This document shows, piece by piece, positions 26,051 to 41,100 of a stretch of 64,000 bases of DNA. The stretch is taken from the NCBI GenBank assembly GCA_031769625.1, contig JAUIMM010001591.1:310001-374000 (forward strand). The letters are read 5' to 3'. Positions within the stretch are counted from its first letter, which is position 1, and each line of letters begins with the position of its first letter. The translations under genes were made by a program, and so were the position numbers. The notes under the pieces were generated by a model. That model ran no database searches. It was not told the origin of the DNA and saw only the letters and a list, made by a program, of their open reading frames with translations. This DNA comes from Taudactylus pleione. Its lineage: Eukaryota > Chordata > Amphibia > Anura > Myobatrachidae.

Positions 26051-28358
26051 CTAAGTGTAGGACCTAAGCATCTCTACCACAATGTGACATACAGTAGCTA
26101 AGTGTAGGCTGTAAGTGTCTCTACTCCAATGTGACATAGTTAAGTGTACTAAATGTTGGCTGTAAGTGTCTCTACCACAATGTGACATAGCTAAGTTTAC
26201 TAAGTGTAGGATGTAAGTGTCTCTACCACAATATGACATAGCTAAGTGTACTAAGTGTAGGATGTAAGTGTCTCTACCACAATGTGACATAGTTAAGTGT
26301 ACTAAGTGTAGGCTGTAAGTGTCTCTACCACAATGTGACATAGCTAAGTGTACTAAGTGTAGGATGTAAGTGTCTCAACCACAATGTGACATAGCTAAGT
26401 GAACTAAGTGTAGGATGTAAAGGTCTCTACCACAATGTGACATAGCTAATTGTATGCTGTAAGCATCTCTACCACAATGTGACATAGCTAAGTGTGCTAA
26501 GTGTAGGACCTAAGCATCTCTACCACAATGTGACATAGCTAAGTGTAGGATGTAAGCATCTCTACCACAATGTGACATAGCTAAGTGTAGGACCTAAGCA
26601 TCTCTACCACAATGTGACATACAGTAGCTAAGTGTAGGCTGTAAGTGTCTCTACCACAATGTGACATACAGTAGCTAAGTGTATGCTGTAAGCATCTCTA
26701 CCACAATGTGACATACAGTAGCTAAGTGTAGGCTGTAAGTGTCTCTAACACAATGTGACATAGTTAAGTGTACTAAATGTTGGCTGTAAGTGTCTCTACC
26801 ACAATGTGACATAGCTAAGTGTACTAAGTGTAGGATGTAAGTGTCTCTACCACAATATGACATAGCTAAGTGTACTAAGTGTAGGATGTAAGTGTCTCTA
26901 CCACAATGTGACATAGCTAAGTGTACTAAGTGTAGGCTGTAAGTGTCTCTACCACAATGTGACATAGCTAAGTGTTCTAAGTGTAGGATGTAAGTGTCTC
27001 TACCACAATATAACATAGCTAAGTGTACTAAGTGTAGGATGTAAGTGTCTCTACCACAATGTGACATAGCTAAGTGTATGCTGTAAGCGTCTCTACCACA
27101 ATGTGACATAGCTAAGTGTACTAAGTGTAGGACCTAAGCATCTCTTCCACATTGTGACATAGCTAAGTGTAGGATGTAAGCGTCTCTACCACAATGTGAC
27201 ATAGCTAAGTGTAGGACCTAAGCATCTCTACCACAATGTGACATACAGTAGCTAAGTGTAGGCTGTAAGTGTCTCTACTCCAATGTGACATAGTTAAGTG
27301 TACTAAATGTTGGCTGTAAGTGTCTCTACCACAATGTGACATAGCTAAGTTTACTAAGTGTAGGATGTAAGTGTCTCTACCACAATATGACATAGCTAAG
27401 TGTACTAAGTGTAGGATGTAAGTGTCTCTACCACAATGTGACATAGTTAAGTGTACTAAGTGTAGGCTGTAAGTGTCTCTACCACAATGTGACATAGCTA
27501 AGTGTACTAAGTGTAGGATGTAAGTGTCTCAACCACAATGTGACATAGCTAAGTGAACTAAGTGTAGGATGTAAAGGTCTCTACCACAATGTGGCATAGC
27601 TAATTGTATGCTGTAAGCATCTCTACCACAATGTGACATAGCTAAGTGTGCTAAGTGTAGGACCTAAGCATCTCTACCACAATGTGACATAGCTAAGTGT
27701 AGGATGTAAGCATCTCTACCACAATGTGACATAGCTAAGTGTAGGACCTAAGCATCTCTACCACAATGTGACATACAGTAGCTAAGTGTAGGCTGTAAGT
27801 GTCTCTACCACAATGTGACATACAGTAGCTAAGTGTATGCTGTAAGCATCTCTACCACAATGTGACATACAGTAGCTAAGTGTAGGCTGTAAGTGTCTCT
27901 AACACAATGTGACATAGTTAAGTGTACTAAATGTTGGCTGTAAGTGTCTCTACCACAATGTGACATAGCTAAGTGTACTAAGTGTAGGATGTAAGTGTCT
28001 CTACCACAATATGACATAGCTAAGTGTACTAAGTGTAGGATGTAAGTGTCTCTACCACAATGTGACATAGCTAAGTGTACTAAGTGTAGGCTGTAAGTGT
28101 CTCTACCACAATGTGACATAGCTAAGTGTTCTAAGTGTAGGATGTAAGTGTCTCTACCACAATATAACATAGCTAAGTGTACTAAGTGTAGGATGTAAGT
28201 GTCTCTACCACAATGTGACATAGCTAAGTGTATGCTGTAAGCGTCTCTACCACAATGTGACATAGCTAAGTGTACTAAGTGTAGGACCTAAGCATCTCTA
28301 CCACAATGTGACATAGTTAAGTGTACTAAGTGTAGGCTGTAAGTGTCTCTACCACAAT
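26051..28358. repeat. 1154-bp sub-repeat pair, third occurrence
   Basis: The blocks 26051-27204 and 27205-28358 repeat at 1154 bp. They match the pairs at 16886 and 22098, but here no Harbinger-type MITE lies within the preceding 5 kb, so this is an independent or partial amplification. Confidence 0.85.
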
Positions 28359-31000
28359 GTGACATAGCTAAGTGTACTAAGTGTAGGATATAAGTGTCTC
28401 TACCACAATGTGACATAGCTAAGTGAACTAAGTGTAGGATGTAAGTGTCTCTACCACAATGTGACATAGCTAAGTGTATGCTGTAAGCGTCTCTACCACA
28501 ATGTGACCTAGCTAAGTGTACTAAGTGTAGGACCTAAGCATCTGTACCACAATGTGACATAGCTAAGTGTTGGCTGTAAGTGTCTCTACCACAATGTGAC
28601 ATAGCTAAGTGTACTAAGTGTAGGACCTAAGCATCTCTACCTCAATGTGACATAGCTAAGTGTACTAAGTGTAGGACCTAAGCATCTCTACCACAATGTG
28701 ACATAGCTAAGTGTACTAAGTGTAGGCTGTAAGTGTCTCTACCACATTGTGACATAGCTAAGTGTACTAAGTGTAGGATGTAAGTGTCTCTACCACAATG
28801 TGACATAGCTTAGTGTGGGATGTAAGTGTCTCTACCACAATGTGACATAGTTAAGTGTACTAAGTGTAGGATGTAAGTGTCTCTACCACAATGTGACATA
28901 GCTAAGTGTATTAAGTGTAGCATATAAGTGTCTCTACCACAATGTGACATAGCTAAGTGTACAAAGTGTAGGATGTAAGTGTCTCTACCACAATGTGACA
29001 TAGCTAAGTGTACTAAGTGTAGGATGTAAGTGTCTCTACCACAATGTGACATAGCTACGTGTACTAAGTGTAGGATGTAAGTGTCTCTACCACAATGTGA
29101 CATAGCTAAGTGTACTAAGTGTAGGACCTAAGCGTCCCAACCACAGTGTGACATAGCTAAGTGTACTAAGTGTAGGATGTAAGTGTATCTACCACAATGT
29201 GACATAGCTAAGTGTACTAAGTGTAGGACCTAAGCGTCCCAACCACAGTGTGACATAGCTAAGTGTACTAAGTGTAGGATGTAAGTGTATGTACCACAAT
29301 GTGACATAGCTAAGTGTAGGATGTAAGTGTCTCTACCACAATGTGACATAGCTAAGTGTACTAAGTGTAGGATGTAAGTGTCTCTACCACAATGTGACAT
29401 AGCTAAGTGTAGGATGTAAGTGTCTCTTCCACAATGTGACATAGCTAAGTGTAGGATGTAAGTGTCTCTACCACAATGTGACATAGCTAAGTGTACTAAG
29501 TGTAGGATGTAAGTGTCTCTACCACAATGTGACATAGCTAAGTGTACTAAGTGTAGGATGTAAGTGTCTCTACCACAATGTGACATAGCTAAGTGTACTA
29601 AGTGTAGGACCTAAGCATCTCAACCACAATGTGACATAGCTAAGTGTACTAAGTGTAGGATGTAAGTGTCTCTACCACAATGTGACATAGCTGAGTGTAG
29701 GATGTAAGTGTCTCTACCTCAATGTGACATAGCTAAGTGTACTAAGTGTAGGATGTAAGTGTCTCTACCACAATGTGACATAGCTAAGTGTAGGATGTAA
29801 GTGTCTCTACCACAATGTGACATAGCTAAGTGTACTAAGTGTAGGATGTAAGTGTCTCTACCACAATGTGACATAGCTAAGTGTACTAAGTGTAGGACCT
29901 AAGCGTCTCAACCACAGTGTGACATAGCTAAGTGTACTAAGTGTAGGATGTAAGTGTATCTACCACAATGTGACATAGCTAAGTGTAGGATGTAAGTGAC
30001 TCTACCACAATGTGACATAGCTAAGTGTACTAAGTGTAGGATGTAAGTGTCTCTACCACAATGTGACATAGCTAAGTGTAGGATGTAAGTGTCTCTACCA
30101 CAATGTGACATAGCTAAGTGTACTAAGTGTAGGTCCTAAGCGTCTCAACCACAATGTGACATAGCTAAGTGTACTAAGTGTAGGATGTAAGTGTCTCTAC
30201 CACAATGTGACATAGCTAAGTGTAGGATGTAAGTGTCTCTACCATAATGTGACATAGCTAAGTGTACTATGTGTAGGATGTAAGTGTCTCTACCACAATG
30301 TTACATAGCTAAGTGTAGGATGTAAGTGTCTCTACCACAATGTGACATAGCTAAGTGTAGGATGTAAGTGTCTCTACCACAATGTGACATAGCTTAGTGT
30401 AGGCTGTAAGTGTCTCTACCACAATGTGACATAGCTAAGTGTACTAAGTGTAGGACCTAAGCATCTCTACCACAATGTGACATACAGTAGCTAAGTGTAG
30501 GATGTAGGTGTCTCTACCACAATGTGACATACAGTAGCTAAGTGTAGGCTGTAAGTGTCTCTACCACAATGTGACATAGCTAAGTGTACTAAGTGTAGGA
30601 CCTAAGCATCTCTACCACAATGTGACATACAGTAGCTAAGTGTAGGATGTAGGTGTCTCTACCACAATGTGACATACAGTAGCTAAGTGTAGGATGTAAG
30701 TGTCTCTACCACAATGTGACATAGCTAAGTGTACTAAGTGTAGGACCTAAGCATCTCTACCACAATGTGACATACAGTAGCTAAGTGTAGGCTGTAAGTG
30801 TCTCTTCCACAATGTGACATAGCTAAGTGTTCTAAGTGTAGGATGTAAGTGTCTCTACCACAATGTGAAATAGCTAAGTGAACTAATTGTAGGATGTAAG
30901 TGTCTCTACCACAATGTGACATAGCTAAGTGTATGCTGTAAGCGTCTCTACCACAATGTGACATAGCTAAGTGTACTAAGTGTAGGACCTAAGCATCTCT
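27205..31000. repeat. About 4-kb block recurring about 11-11.7 kb downstream
   Basis: The series of variants at 27205-31000 recurs at about 38190-42700, with the offset rising from 10985 to 11027 to 11697 bp as units were gained. The block is thus a large dispersed copy inside the same array. Confidence 0.8.
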
Positions 31001-33600
31001 GCCACAATGTGACATAGCTAAGTGTAGGCTGTAAGCATCTCTACCACAATGTGACATAGCTAAGTGTACTAAGTGTAGGATGTAAGTGTCTCTACCACAA
31101 TGTGACATAGCTAAGTGAACTAAGTGTAGGATGTAAGTGTCTCTACCACAATGTGACATAGCTAAGTGTATGCTGTAAGCGTCTCTACCACAATGTGACC
31201 TAGCTAAGTGTACTAAGTGTAGGACCTAAGCATCTCTACCACAATGTGACATAGCTAAGTGTAGGCTGTAAGTGTCTCTACCACAATGTGACATAGCTAA
31301 GTGTACTAAGTGTAGGACCTAAGCCTCTCTACCACAATGTGACATAGCTAAGTGTACTAAGTGTAGGACCTAAGCATCTCTACCACAATGTGACATACAG
31401 TAGCTAAGTTTAGGCTGTAAGTGTCTCTACCACAATGTGACATAGTTAAGTGTACTAAATGTTGGCGGTAAGTGTCTCTACCACAATGTGACATAGCTAA
31501 GTGTACTAAGTGTAGGATGTAAGTGTCTCTACCACAATATGACATAGCTAAGTGTACTAAGTGTAGGATGTAAGTGTCTCTACCACAATGTGACATAGTT
31601 AAGTGTACTAAGTGTAGGCTGTAAGTGTCTCTACCACAATGTGACATAGCTAAGTGTACTAAGTGTAGGATATAAGTGTCTCTACCACAATGTGACATAG
31701 CTAAGTGAACTAAGTGTAGGATGTAAATGTCTCTACCACAATGTGACATAGCTAATTGTATGCTGTAAGCGTCTCTACCACAATGTGACATAGCTAAGTG
31801 TACTAAGTGTAGGACCAAAGCATCTCTACCTCAATGTGACATAGCTAAGTGTAGGATGTAAGCATCTCTACCACAATGTGACATAGCTAAGTGTAGGATG
31901 TAAGTGTCTCTACCACAATGTGACATAGCTAAGTGTAGGATGTAAGTGTCTCTACCATAATGTGACATAGCTAAGTGTACTATGTGTAGGATGTAAGTGT
32001 CTCTACCACAATGTTACATAGCTAAGTGTAGGATGTAAGTGTCTCTACCACAATGTGACATAGCTAAGTGTAGGATGTAAGTGTCTCTACCACAATGTGA
32101 CATAGCTTAGTGTAGGCTGTAAGTGTCTCTACCACAATGTGACATAGCTAAGTGTACTAAGTGTAGGACCTAAGCATCTCTACCACAATGTGACATACAG
32201 TAGCTAAGTGTAGGATGTAGGTGTCTCTACCACAATGTGACATACAGTAGCTAAGTGTAGGCTGTAAGTGTCTCTACCACAATGTGACATAGCTAAGTGT
32301 ACTAAGTGTAGGACCTAAGCATCTCTACCACAATGTGACATACAGTAGCTAAGTGTAGGATGTAGGTGTCTCTACCACAATGTGACATACAGTAGCTAAG
32401 TGTAGGATGTAAGTGTCTCTACCACAATGTGACATAGCTAAGTGTACTAAGTGTAGGACCTAAGCATCTCTACCACAATGTGACATACAGTAGCTAAGTG
32501 TAGGCTGTAAGTGTCTCTTCCACAATGTGACATAGCTAAGTGTTCTAAGTGTAGGATGTAAGTGTCTCTACCACAATGTGAAATAGCTAAGTGAACTAAT
32601 TGTAGGATGTAAGTGTCTCTACCACAATGTGACATAGCTAAGTGTATGCTGTAAGCGTCTCTACCACAATGTGACATAGCTAAGTGTACTAAGTGTAGGA
32701 CCTAAGCATCTCTGCCACAATGTGACATAGCTAAGTGTAGGCTGTAAGCATCTCTACCACAATGTGACATAGCTAAGTGTACTAAGTGTAGGATGTAAGT
32801 GTCTCTACCACAATGTGACATAGCTAAGTGAACTAAGTGTAGGATGTAAGTGTCTCTACCACAATGTGACATAGCTAAGTGTATGCTGTAAGCGTCTCTA
32901 CCACAATGTGACCTAGCTAAGTGTACTAAGTGTAGGACCTAAGCATCTCTACCACAATGTGACATAGCTAAGTGTAGGCTGTAAGTGTCTCTACCACAAT
33001 GTGACATAGCTAAGTGTACTAAGTGTAGGACCTAAGCCTCTCTACCACAATGTGACATAGCTAAGTGTACTAAGTGTAGGACCTAAGCATCTCTACCACA
33101 ATGTGACATACAGTAGCTAAGTTTAGGCTGTAAGTGTCTCTACCACAATGTGACATAGTTAAGTGTACTAAATGTTGGCGGTAAGTGTCTCTACCACAAT
33201 GTGACATAGCTAAGTGTACTAAGTGTAGGATGTAAGTGTCTCTACCACAATATGACATAGCTAAGTGTACTAAGTGTAGGATGTAAGTGTCTCTACCACA
33301 ATGTGACATAGTTAAGTGTACTAAGTGTAGGCTGTAAGTGTCTCTACCACAATGTGACATAGCTAAGTGTACTAAGTGTAGGATATAAGTGTCTCTACCA
33401 CAATGTGACATAGCTAAGTGAACTAAGTGTAGGATGTAAATGTCTCTACCACAATGTGACATAGCTAATTGTATGCTGTAAGCGTCTCTACCACAATGTG
33501 ACATAGCTAAGTGTACTAAGTGTAGGACCAAAGCATCTCTACCTCAATGTGACATAGCTAAGTGTAGGATGTAAGCATCTCTACCACAATGTGACATAGC
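30734..33600. repeat. 1713-bp higher-order repeat, two copies
   Basis: The unit orders at 30734-30964 and 31357-31818 recur at 32447-32677 and 33070-33531, an offset of 1713 bp. The outer boundaries are approximate. Confidence 0.85.
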
Positions 33601-34556
33601 TAAGTGTAGAACCTAAGCATCTCTACCACAATGTGACATACAGTAACTAAGTGTAGGCTGTTAGTGTCTCTACCACAATGTGACATACAGTAGCTAAGTG
33701 TACGCTGTAAGCATCTCTACCACAATGTGACAAACAGTAGCTAAATGTAGGCTGTAAGTGTCTCTAACACAATGTGACATAGTTAAGTGTACTAAATGTT
33801 GTCTGTAAGTGTCTCTACCACAATGTGACATAGCTAAGTGTACTAAGTGTAGGATGTAAGTGTCTCTACCACAATATGACATAGCTAAGTGTACTAAGTG
33901 TAGGATGTAAGTGTCTCTACCACAATGTGACATAGCTAAGTGTACTAAGTGTAGGCTGTAAGTGTCTCTACCACAATGTGACATAGCTAAGTGTTCTAAG
34001 TGTAGGATGTAAGTGTCTCTACCACAATATAACATAGCTAAGTGTACTAAGTGTAGGATGTAAGTGTCTCTACCACAATGTGACATAGCTAAGTGTACTA
34101 AGTGTAGGATGTAAGTGTCTCTACCTCAATGTGACATAGCTAAGTGTACAAACTGTAGGATGTAAGTGTCTCTACCATAATGCGACATAGCTAAGTGTAC
34201 TAAGTGTAGGATGTAAGTGTCTCTACCACAATGCGACATAGCTAAGTGTACTAAGTGTGGGATGTAAGTGTCTCTACCACAATGTGACATAGCTAAGTGT
34301 ACTAAGTGTAGGATGTAAGTGTCTCTACCACAATGTGACATAGCTAAGTGTGCTAAGTGTATGATGTGTCTCTACCACAATGTGACATAGCTAAGTGTAC
34401 TAAGTGTGGGATGTAAGTGTCTCTACCACAATGTGACATAGCTAAGTGTACTAAGTGTCGGATGTAAGTGTCTCTACCACAATTTGACATAGCTAAGTGT
34501 ACTAAGTGTAGGATGTAAGTGTCTCTACCACAATGTGACATAGCAAAGTGTACTAA

Positions 34557-35154
34557 GGGCCTGATTCAGAGCCGGATGCTATTTGCGCTCGCTCGTTCAG
34601 AAAAAGGGGCCGGCTATTTAAATTGAGCGCTCGCTCTTTACGGTCTGTTGACGCCTCTATGTCTTAGCAAGCGAACGAAACATTCGCTCGCTATTTTGTA
34701 AAGACGCCCCCTGGCCGCTCGCATCCTACCTCATCTCCGATACTTATTTGATTAATCGAGTACATCGAAAGGCGTCAGAACTGCTCGCAGTGCTTGTGGT
34801 TGGATTTTCCTACCGCAATCATGCGAACAGTTCAGGCTAAGAAACAACCAAGTGACGTGGTCGATGACACTGCTTTGTTAAATGTGCACACCCTTAAAAT
34901 GCCCGTTTTGACCAGTTGGCACGCCGGCGTTCGGATCACCCCTCCCCGTTTTAAAGCACCTACCCCTGTTACCACCCACAAACGCCTCATCCTGTCACTC
35001 AAATTAGCAGGCACTCGCAATTTTGCGAACACACGTTTCCCGACTGCACTGACTGGTTGGCGCAAGCGCATTATGACCCATACGCATGCGCAGATGTGCG
35101 AACATCGCTCAGAGCAAACGAGCGGCCGCTTATGAGCGGCTCTGAATCAGGCCC
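34557..35154. mobile_element. Harbinger-type MITE, copy 3 (598 bp)
   Basis: Same element and flanks as at 15081 but a second subtype: GAGCCGGATGC for GAGCCAGATGC near the left end, GACGCCCCCT for GATGCCCCTT, and CTCAGAGC for CTCGGAGC near the right end. Confidence 0.9.
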
Positions 35155-35607
35155 AAAGTGTTGGATGTAAGTGTCTCTACCACAATGTGACATAGCTAAG
35201 TGTACTAAGTGTAGGATGTAAGTGTCTCTACCACAATGTGACATAGCTAAGTGTAGGATGTAAGTGTCTCTACCACAATGTGACATAGCTAAGTGTACTA
35301 AGTGTAGGATGTAAGTGTCTCTACCACAATGTGACATAGCTAAATGTACTAAGTGTAGGATGTAAGTGTCCTTACCACAATGTGACATAGCTAAGTGTAC
35401 TAAGTGTAGGATGTAAGTGTCTCTACCACAATGTGACATAGCTAAGTGTACTAAGTGTAGGACCTAAGCGTCTCTACCACAATGTGACATAGCTAAGTGT
35501 ACTAAGTGTAGGATGTAAGTGTTTCTACCACAATGTGACATAGCTAAGTGTACTAAGTGTAGGATGTAAGTGTCTCTACCACAATGTGACATAGCAAAGT
35601 GTACTAA

Positions 35608-36205
35608 GGGCCTGATTCAGAGCCGGATGCTATTTGCGCTCGCTCGTTCAGAAAAAGGGGCCGGCTATTTAAATTGAGCGCTCGCTCTTTACGGTCTGTT
35701 GACGCCTCTATGTCTTAGCAAGCGAACGAAACATTCGCTCGCTATTTTGTAAAGACGCCCCCTGGCCGCTCGCATCCTACCTCATCTCCGATACTTATTT
35801 GATTAATCGAGTACATCGAAAGGCGTCAGAACTGCTCGCAGTGCTTGTGGTTGGATTTTCCTACCGCAATCATGCGAACAGTTCAGGCTAAGAAACAACC
35901 AAGTGACGTGGTCGATGACACTGCTTTGTTAAATGTGCACACCCTTAAAATGCCCGTTTTGACCAGTTGGCACGCCGGCGTTCGGATCACCCCTCCCCGT
36001 TTTAAAGCACCTACCCCTGTTACCACCCACAAACGCCTCATCCTGTCACTCAAATTAGCAGGCACTCGCAATTTTGCGAACACACGTTTCCCGACTGCAC
36101 TGACTGGTTGGCGCAAGCGCATTATGACCCATACGCATGCGCAGATGTGCGAACATCGCTCAGAGCAAACGAGCGGCCGCTTATGAGCGGCTCTGAATCA
36201 GGCCC
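35608..36205. mobile_element. Harbinger-type MITE, copy 4 (598 bp)
   Basis: Carries the same subtype-defining bases as copy 3, 1051 bp downstream of it, with identical satellite flanks. The 1051-bp segment that starts at 34557 is therefore duplicated in tandem. Confidence 0.9.
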
Positions 36206-38189
36206 AAAGTGTTGGATGTAAGTGTCTCTACCACAATGTGACATAGCTAAGTGTACTAAGTGTAGGATGTAAGTGTCTCTACCACAATGTGACATAGCTA
36301 AGTGTAGGATGTAAGTGTCTCTACCACAATGTGACATAGCTAAGTGTACTAAGTGTAGGATGTAAGTGTCTCTACCACAATGTGACATAGCTAAATGTAC
36401 TAAGTGTAGGATGTAAGTGTCCTTACCACAATGTGACATAGCTAAGTGTACTAAGTGTAGGATGTAAGTGTCTCTACCACAATGTGACATAGCTAAGTGT
36501 ACTAAGTGTAGGACCTAAGCGTCTCTACCACAATGTGACATAGCTAAGTGTACTAAGTGTAGGATGTAAGTGTTTCTACCACAATGTGACATAGCTAAGT
36601 GTACTAAGTGTAGGATGTAAGTGTCTCTACCACAATGTGACATAGCTAAGTGTACTAAGTGTAGGACCTAAGCGTCTCTACCACAATGTGACATAGCTAA
36701 GTGTATTAAGTGTAGGATGTAAGTGTCTCTACCACAATGTGACATAGCTTAGTGTGGGATGTAAGTGTCTCTACCACAATGTGACATAGCTAAGTGTACT
36801 AAGTGTAGGATGTAAGTGTCTCTACCACAATGTGACATAGCTAAGTGTAGGATGTAAGTGTCTCTACCACAATGTGACATAGCTTAGTGTAGGCTGTAAG
36901 TGTCTCTACCACAATGTGACATAGTTAAGTGTACTAAGTGTAGGACCTAAGCATCTCTACCACAATGTGACATACAGTAGCTAAGTGAAGGATGTAAGTG
37001 CCTCTACCACAATGTGACATAGCTAAGTGTACTAAGTGTAGGATGTAAGTGTCTCTTCCACAATGTGACATAGCTAAGTGTACTAAGTGTAGGATGTAAG
37101 TGTCTCTACCACAATGTGACATAGCTAAGTGTACTAAGTGTAGGACCTAAGCATCTCAACCACAATGTGACATAGCTAAGTGCACTATGTGTAGGATGTA
37201 AGTGTCTCTACCACAATGTGACATAGCTAATTGTAGGATGTAAGTGTCTCTACCACAATGTGACATAGCTAAGTGTACTAAGTGTAGGATGTAAGTGTCT
37301 CTACCACAATGTGACATAGCTAAGTGTACTAAGTGTAGGATGTAAGTGTCTTTACCACAATGTGACATAGCTAAGTGTACTAAGTGTAGGATGTAAGTGT
37401 CTCTACCACAATGTGACATAGCTAAGTGTACTAAGTGTGGGATGTAAGTGTCTCTACCACAATGTGACATAGCTAAGTGTACTAAGTGTAGGACCTAAGC
37501 GTCTCTACCACAATGTGACATAGCTAAGTGTACTAAGTGTAGGATGTTAGTGTCTCTACCACAATGTGACATAGCTAAGTGTACTAAGTGTAGGATGTAA
37601 GTGTCTCTACCACAATGTGACATAGCTAAGTGTACTAAAGTGTAGGACCTAAGCGTCTCTACCACAATGTGACATAGCTAAGTGTATTAAGTGTAGGATG
37701 TAAGAGTCTCTACCACAATGTGACATAGCTTAGTGTGGGATGTAAGTGTCTCTACCACAATGTGACATAGCTAAGTGTACTAAGTGTAGGATGTAAGTGT
37801 CTCTACCACAATGTGACATAGCTAAGTGTAGGATGTAAGTGTCTCTTCCACAATGTGACATAGCTAAGTGTAGGCTGTAAGAGTCTCTACCACAATGTGA
37901 CATAGCTAAGTGTACTAAGTGTAGGACCTAAGCATCTCTACCACAATGTGACATACAGTAGCTAAGTGTAGGATGTAAGTGTCTCTACCACAATGTGACA
38001 TAGCTAAGTGAACTAAGAGTAGGATGTAAGTGTCTCTACCACAATGTGACATAGCTAAGTGTATGCTGTAAGCGACTCTACCACAATGTGACATAGCTAA
38101 GTGTACTAAGTGTAGGACCTAAGCATCTCTTCCACAATGTGACATAGCTAAGTGTAGGATGTAAGCGTCTCTACCACAATGTGACATAG

Positions 38190-41100
38190 CTAAGTGTAGG
38201 ACCTAATCATCTCTACCACAATGTGACATACAGTAGCTAAGTGTAGGCTGTAAGTGTCTCTACTCCAATGTGACATAGTTAAGTGTACTAAATGTTGGCT
38301 GTAAGTGTCTCTACCACAATGTGACATAGCTAAGTTTACTAAGTGTAGGATGTAAGTGTCTCTACCACAATATGACATAGCTAAGTGTACTAAGTGTAGG
38401 ATGTAAGTGTCTCTACCACAATGTGACATAGTTAAGTGTACTAAGTGTAGGCTGTAAGTGTCTCTACCACAATGTGACATAGCTAAGTGTACTAAGTGTA
38501 GGATGTAAGTGTCTCAACCACAATGTGACATAGCTAAGTGAACTAAGTGTAGGATGTAAAGGTCTCTACCACAATGTGACATAGCTAATTGTATGCTGTA
38601 AGCATCTCTACCACAATGTGACATAGCTAAGTGTGCTAAGTGTAGGACCTAAGCATCTCTACCACAATGTGACATAGCTAAGTGTAGGATGTAAGCATCT
38701 CTACCACAATGTGACATAGCTAAGTGTAGGACCTAAGCATCTCTACCACAATGTGACATACAGTAGCTAAGTGTAGGCTGTAAGTGTCTCTACCACAATG
38801 TGACATACAGTAGCTAAGTGTATGCTGTAAGCATCTCTACCACAATGTGACATACAGTAGCTAAGTGTAGGCTGTAAGTGTCTCTAACACAATGTGACAT
38901 AGTTAAGTGTACTAAATGTTGGCTGTAAGTGTCTCTACCACAATGTGACATAGCTAAGTGTACTAAGTGTAGGATGTAAGTGTCTCTACCACAATATGAC
39001 ATAGCTAAGTGTACTAAGTGTAGGATGTAAGTGTCTCTACCACAATGTGACATAGCTAAGTGTACTAAGTGTAGGCTGTAAGTGTCTCTACCACAATGTG
39101 ACATAGCTAAGTGTTCTAAGTGTAGGATGTAAGTGTCTCTACCACAATATAACATAGCTAAGTGTACTAAGTGTAGGATGTAAGTGTCTCTACCACAATG
39201 TGACATAGCTAAGTGTATGCTGTAAGCGTCTCTACCACAATGTGACATAGCTAAGTGTACTAAGTGTAGGACCTAAGCATCTCTACCACAATGTGACATA
39301 GTTAAGTGTACTAAGTGTAGGCTGTAAGTGTCTCTACCACAATGTGACATAGCTAAGTGTACTAAGTGTAGGATATAAGTGTCTCTACCACAATGTAACA
39401 TAGCTAAGTGAACTAAGTGTAGGATGTAAGTGTCTCTACCACAATGTGACATAGCTAAGTGTATGCTGTAAGCATCTCTACCACAATGTGACCTAGCTAA
39501 GTGTACTAAGTGTAGGACCTAAGCATCTGTACCACAATGTGACATAGCTAAGTGTAGGCTGTAAGTGTCTCTACCACAATGTGACATAGCTAAGTGTATG
39601 CTGTAAGTGTCTCTACCACAATGTGACCTAGCTAAGTGTACTAAGTGTAGGACCTAAGCATCTCTACCACAATGTGACATAGCTAAGTGTACTAAGTGTA
39701 GGACCTAAGCATCTCTACCACAATGTGACATAGCTAAGTGTACTAAGTGTAGGCTGTAAGTGTCTCTACCACATTGTGACATAGCTAAGTGTACTAAGTG
39801 TAGGATGTAAGTGTCTCTACCACAATGTGACATAGCTTAGTGTGGGATGTAAGTGTCTCTACCACAATGTGACATAGCTAAGTGTACTAAGTGTAGGATG
39901 TAAGTGTCTCTACCACAATGTGACATAGCTAAGTGTATTAAGTGTAGCATATAAGTGTCTCTACCACAATGTGACATAGCTAAGTGTACAAAGTGTAGGA
40001 TGTAAGTGTCTCTACCACAATGTGACATAGCTAAGTGTACTAAGTGTAGGATGTAAGTGTCTCTACCACAATGTGACATAGCTACGTGTACTAAGTGTAG
40101 GATGTAAGTGTCTCTACCACAATGTGACATAGCTAAGTGTACTAAGTGTAGGACCTAAGCGTCCCAACCACAGTGTGACATAGCTAAGTGTACTAAGTGT
40201 AGGATGTAAGTGTATCTACCACAATGTGACATAGCTAAGTGTACTAAGTGTAGGACCTAAGCGTCCCAACCACAGTGTGACATAGCTAAGTGTACTAAGT
40301 GTAGGATGTAAGTGTATCTACCACAATGTGACATAGCTAAGTGTAGGATGTAAGTGTCTCTACCACAATGTGACATAGCTAAGTGTACTAAGTGTAGGAT
40401 GTAAGTGTCTCTACCACAATGTGACATAGCTAAGTGTAGGATGTAAGTGTCTCTTCCACAATGTGACATAGCTAAGTGTAGGATGTAAGTGTCTCTACCA
40501 CAATGTGACATAGCTAAGTGTACTAAGTGTAGGATGTAAGTGTCTCTACCACAATGTGACATAGCTAAGTGTACTAAGTGTAGGATGTAAGTGTCTCTAC
40601 CACAATGTGACATTGCTAAGTGTACTAAGTGTAGGACCTAAGCATCTCAACCACAATGTGACATAGCTAAGTGTACTAAGTGTAGGATGTAAGTGTCTCT
40701 ACCACAATGTGACATAGCTAAGTGTAGGATGTAAGTGTCTCTACCACAATGTGACATAGCTAAGTGTACTAAGTCTAGGATGTAAGTGTCTCTACCACAA
40801 TGTGACATAGCTAAGTGTAGGATGTAAGTGTCTCTACCACAATGTGACATAGCTAAGTGTACTAAGTGTAGGATGTAAGTGTCTCTACCACAATGTGACA
40901 TAGCTAAGTGTAGGATGTAAGTGTCTCTACCACAATTTGACATAGCTAAGTGTACTAAGTGTAGGATGTAAGTGTCTCTACCACAATGTGACATAGCTTA
41001 GTGTAGGCTGTAAGTGTCTCTACCACAATGTGACATAGCTAAGTGTACTAAGTGTAGGACCTAAGCATCTCTACCACAATGTGACATACAGTAGCTAAGT

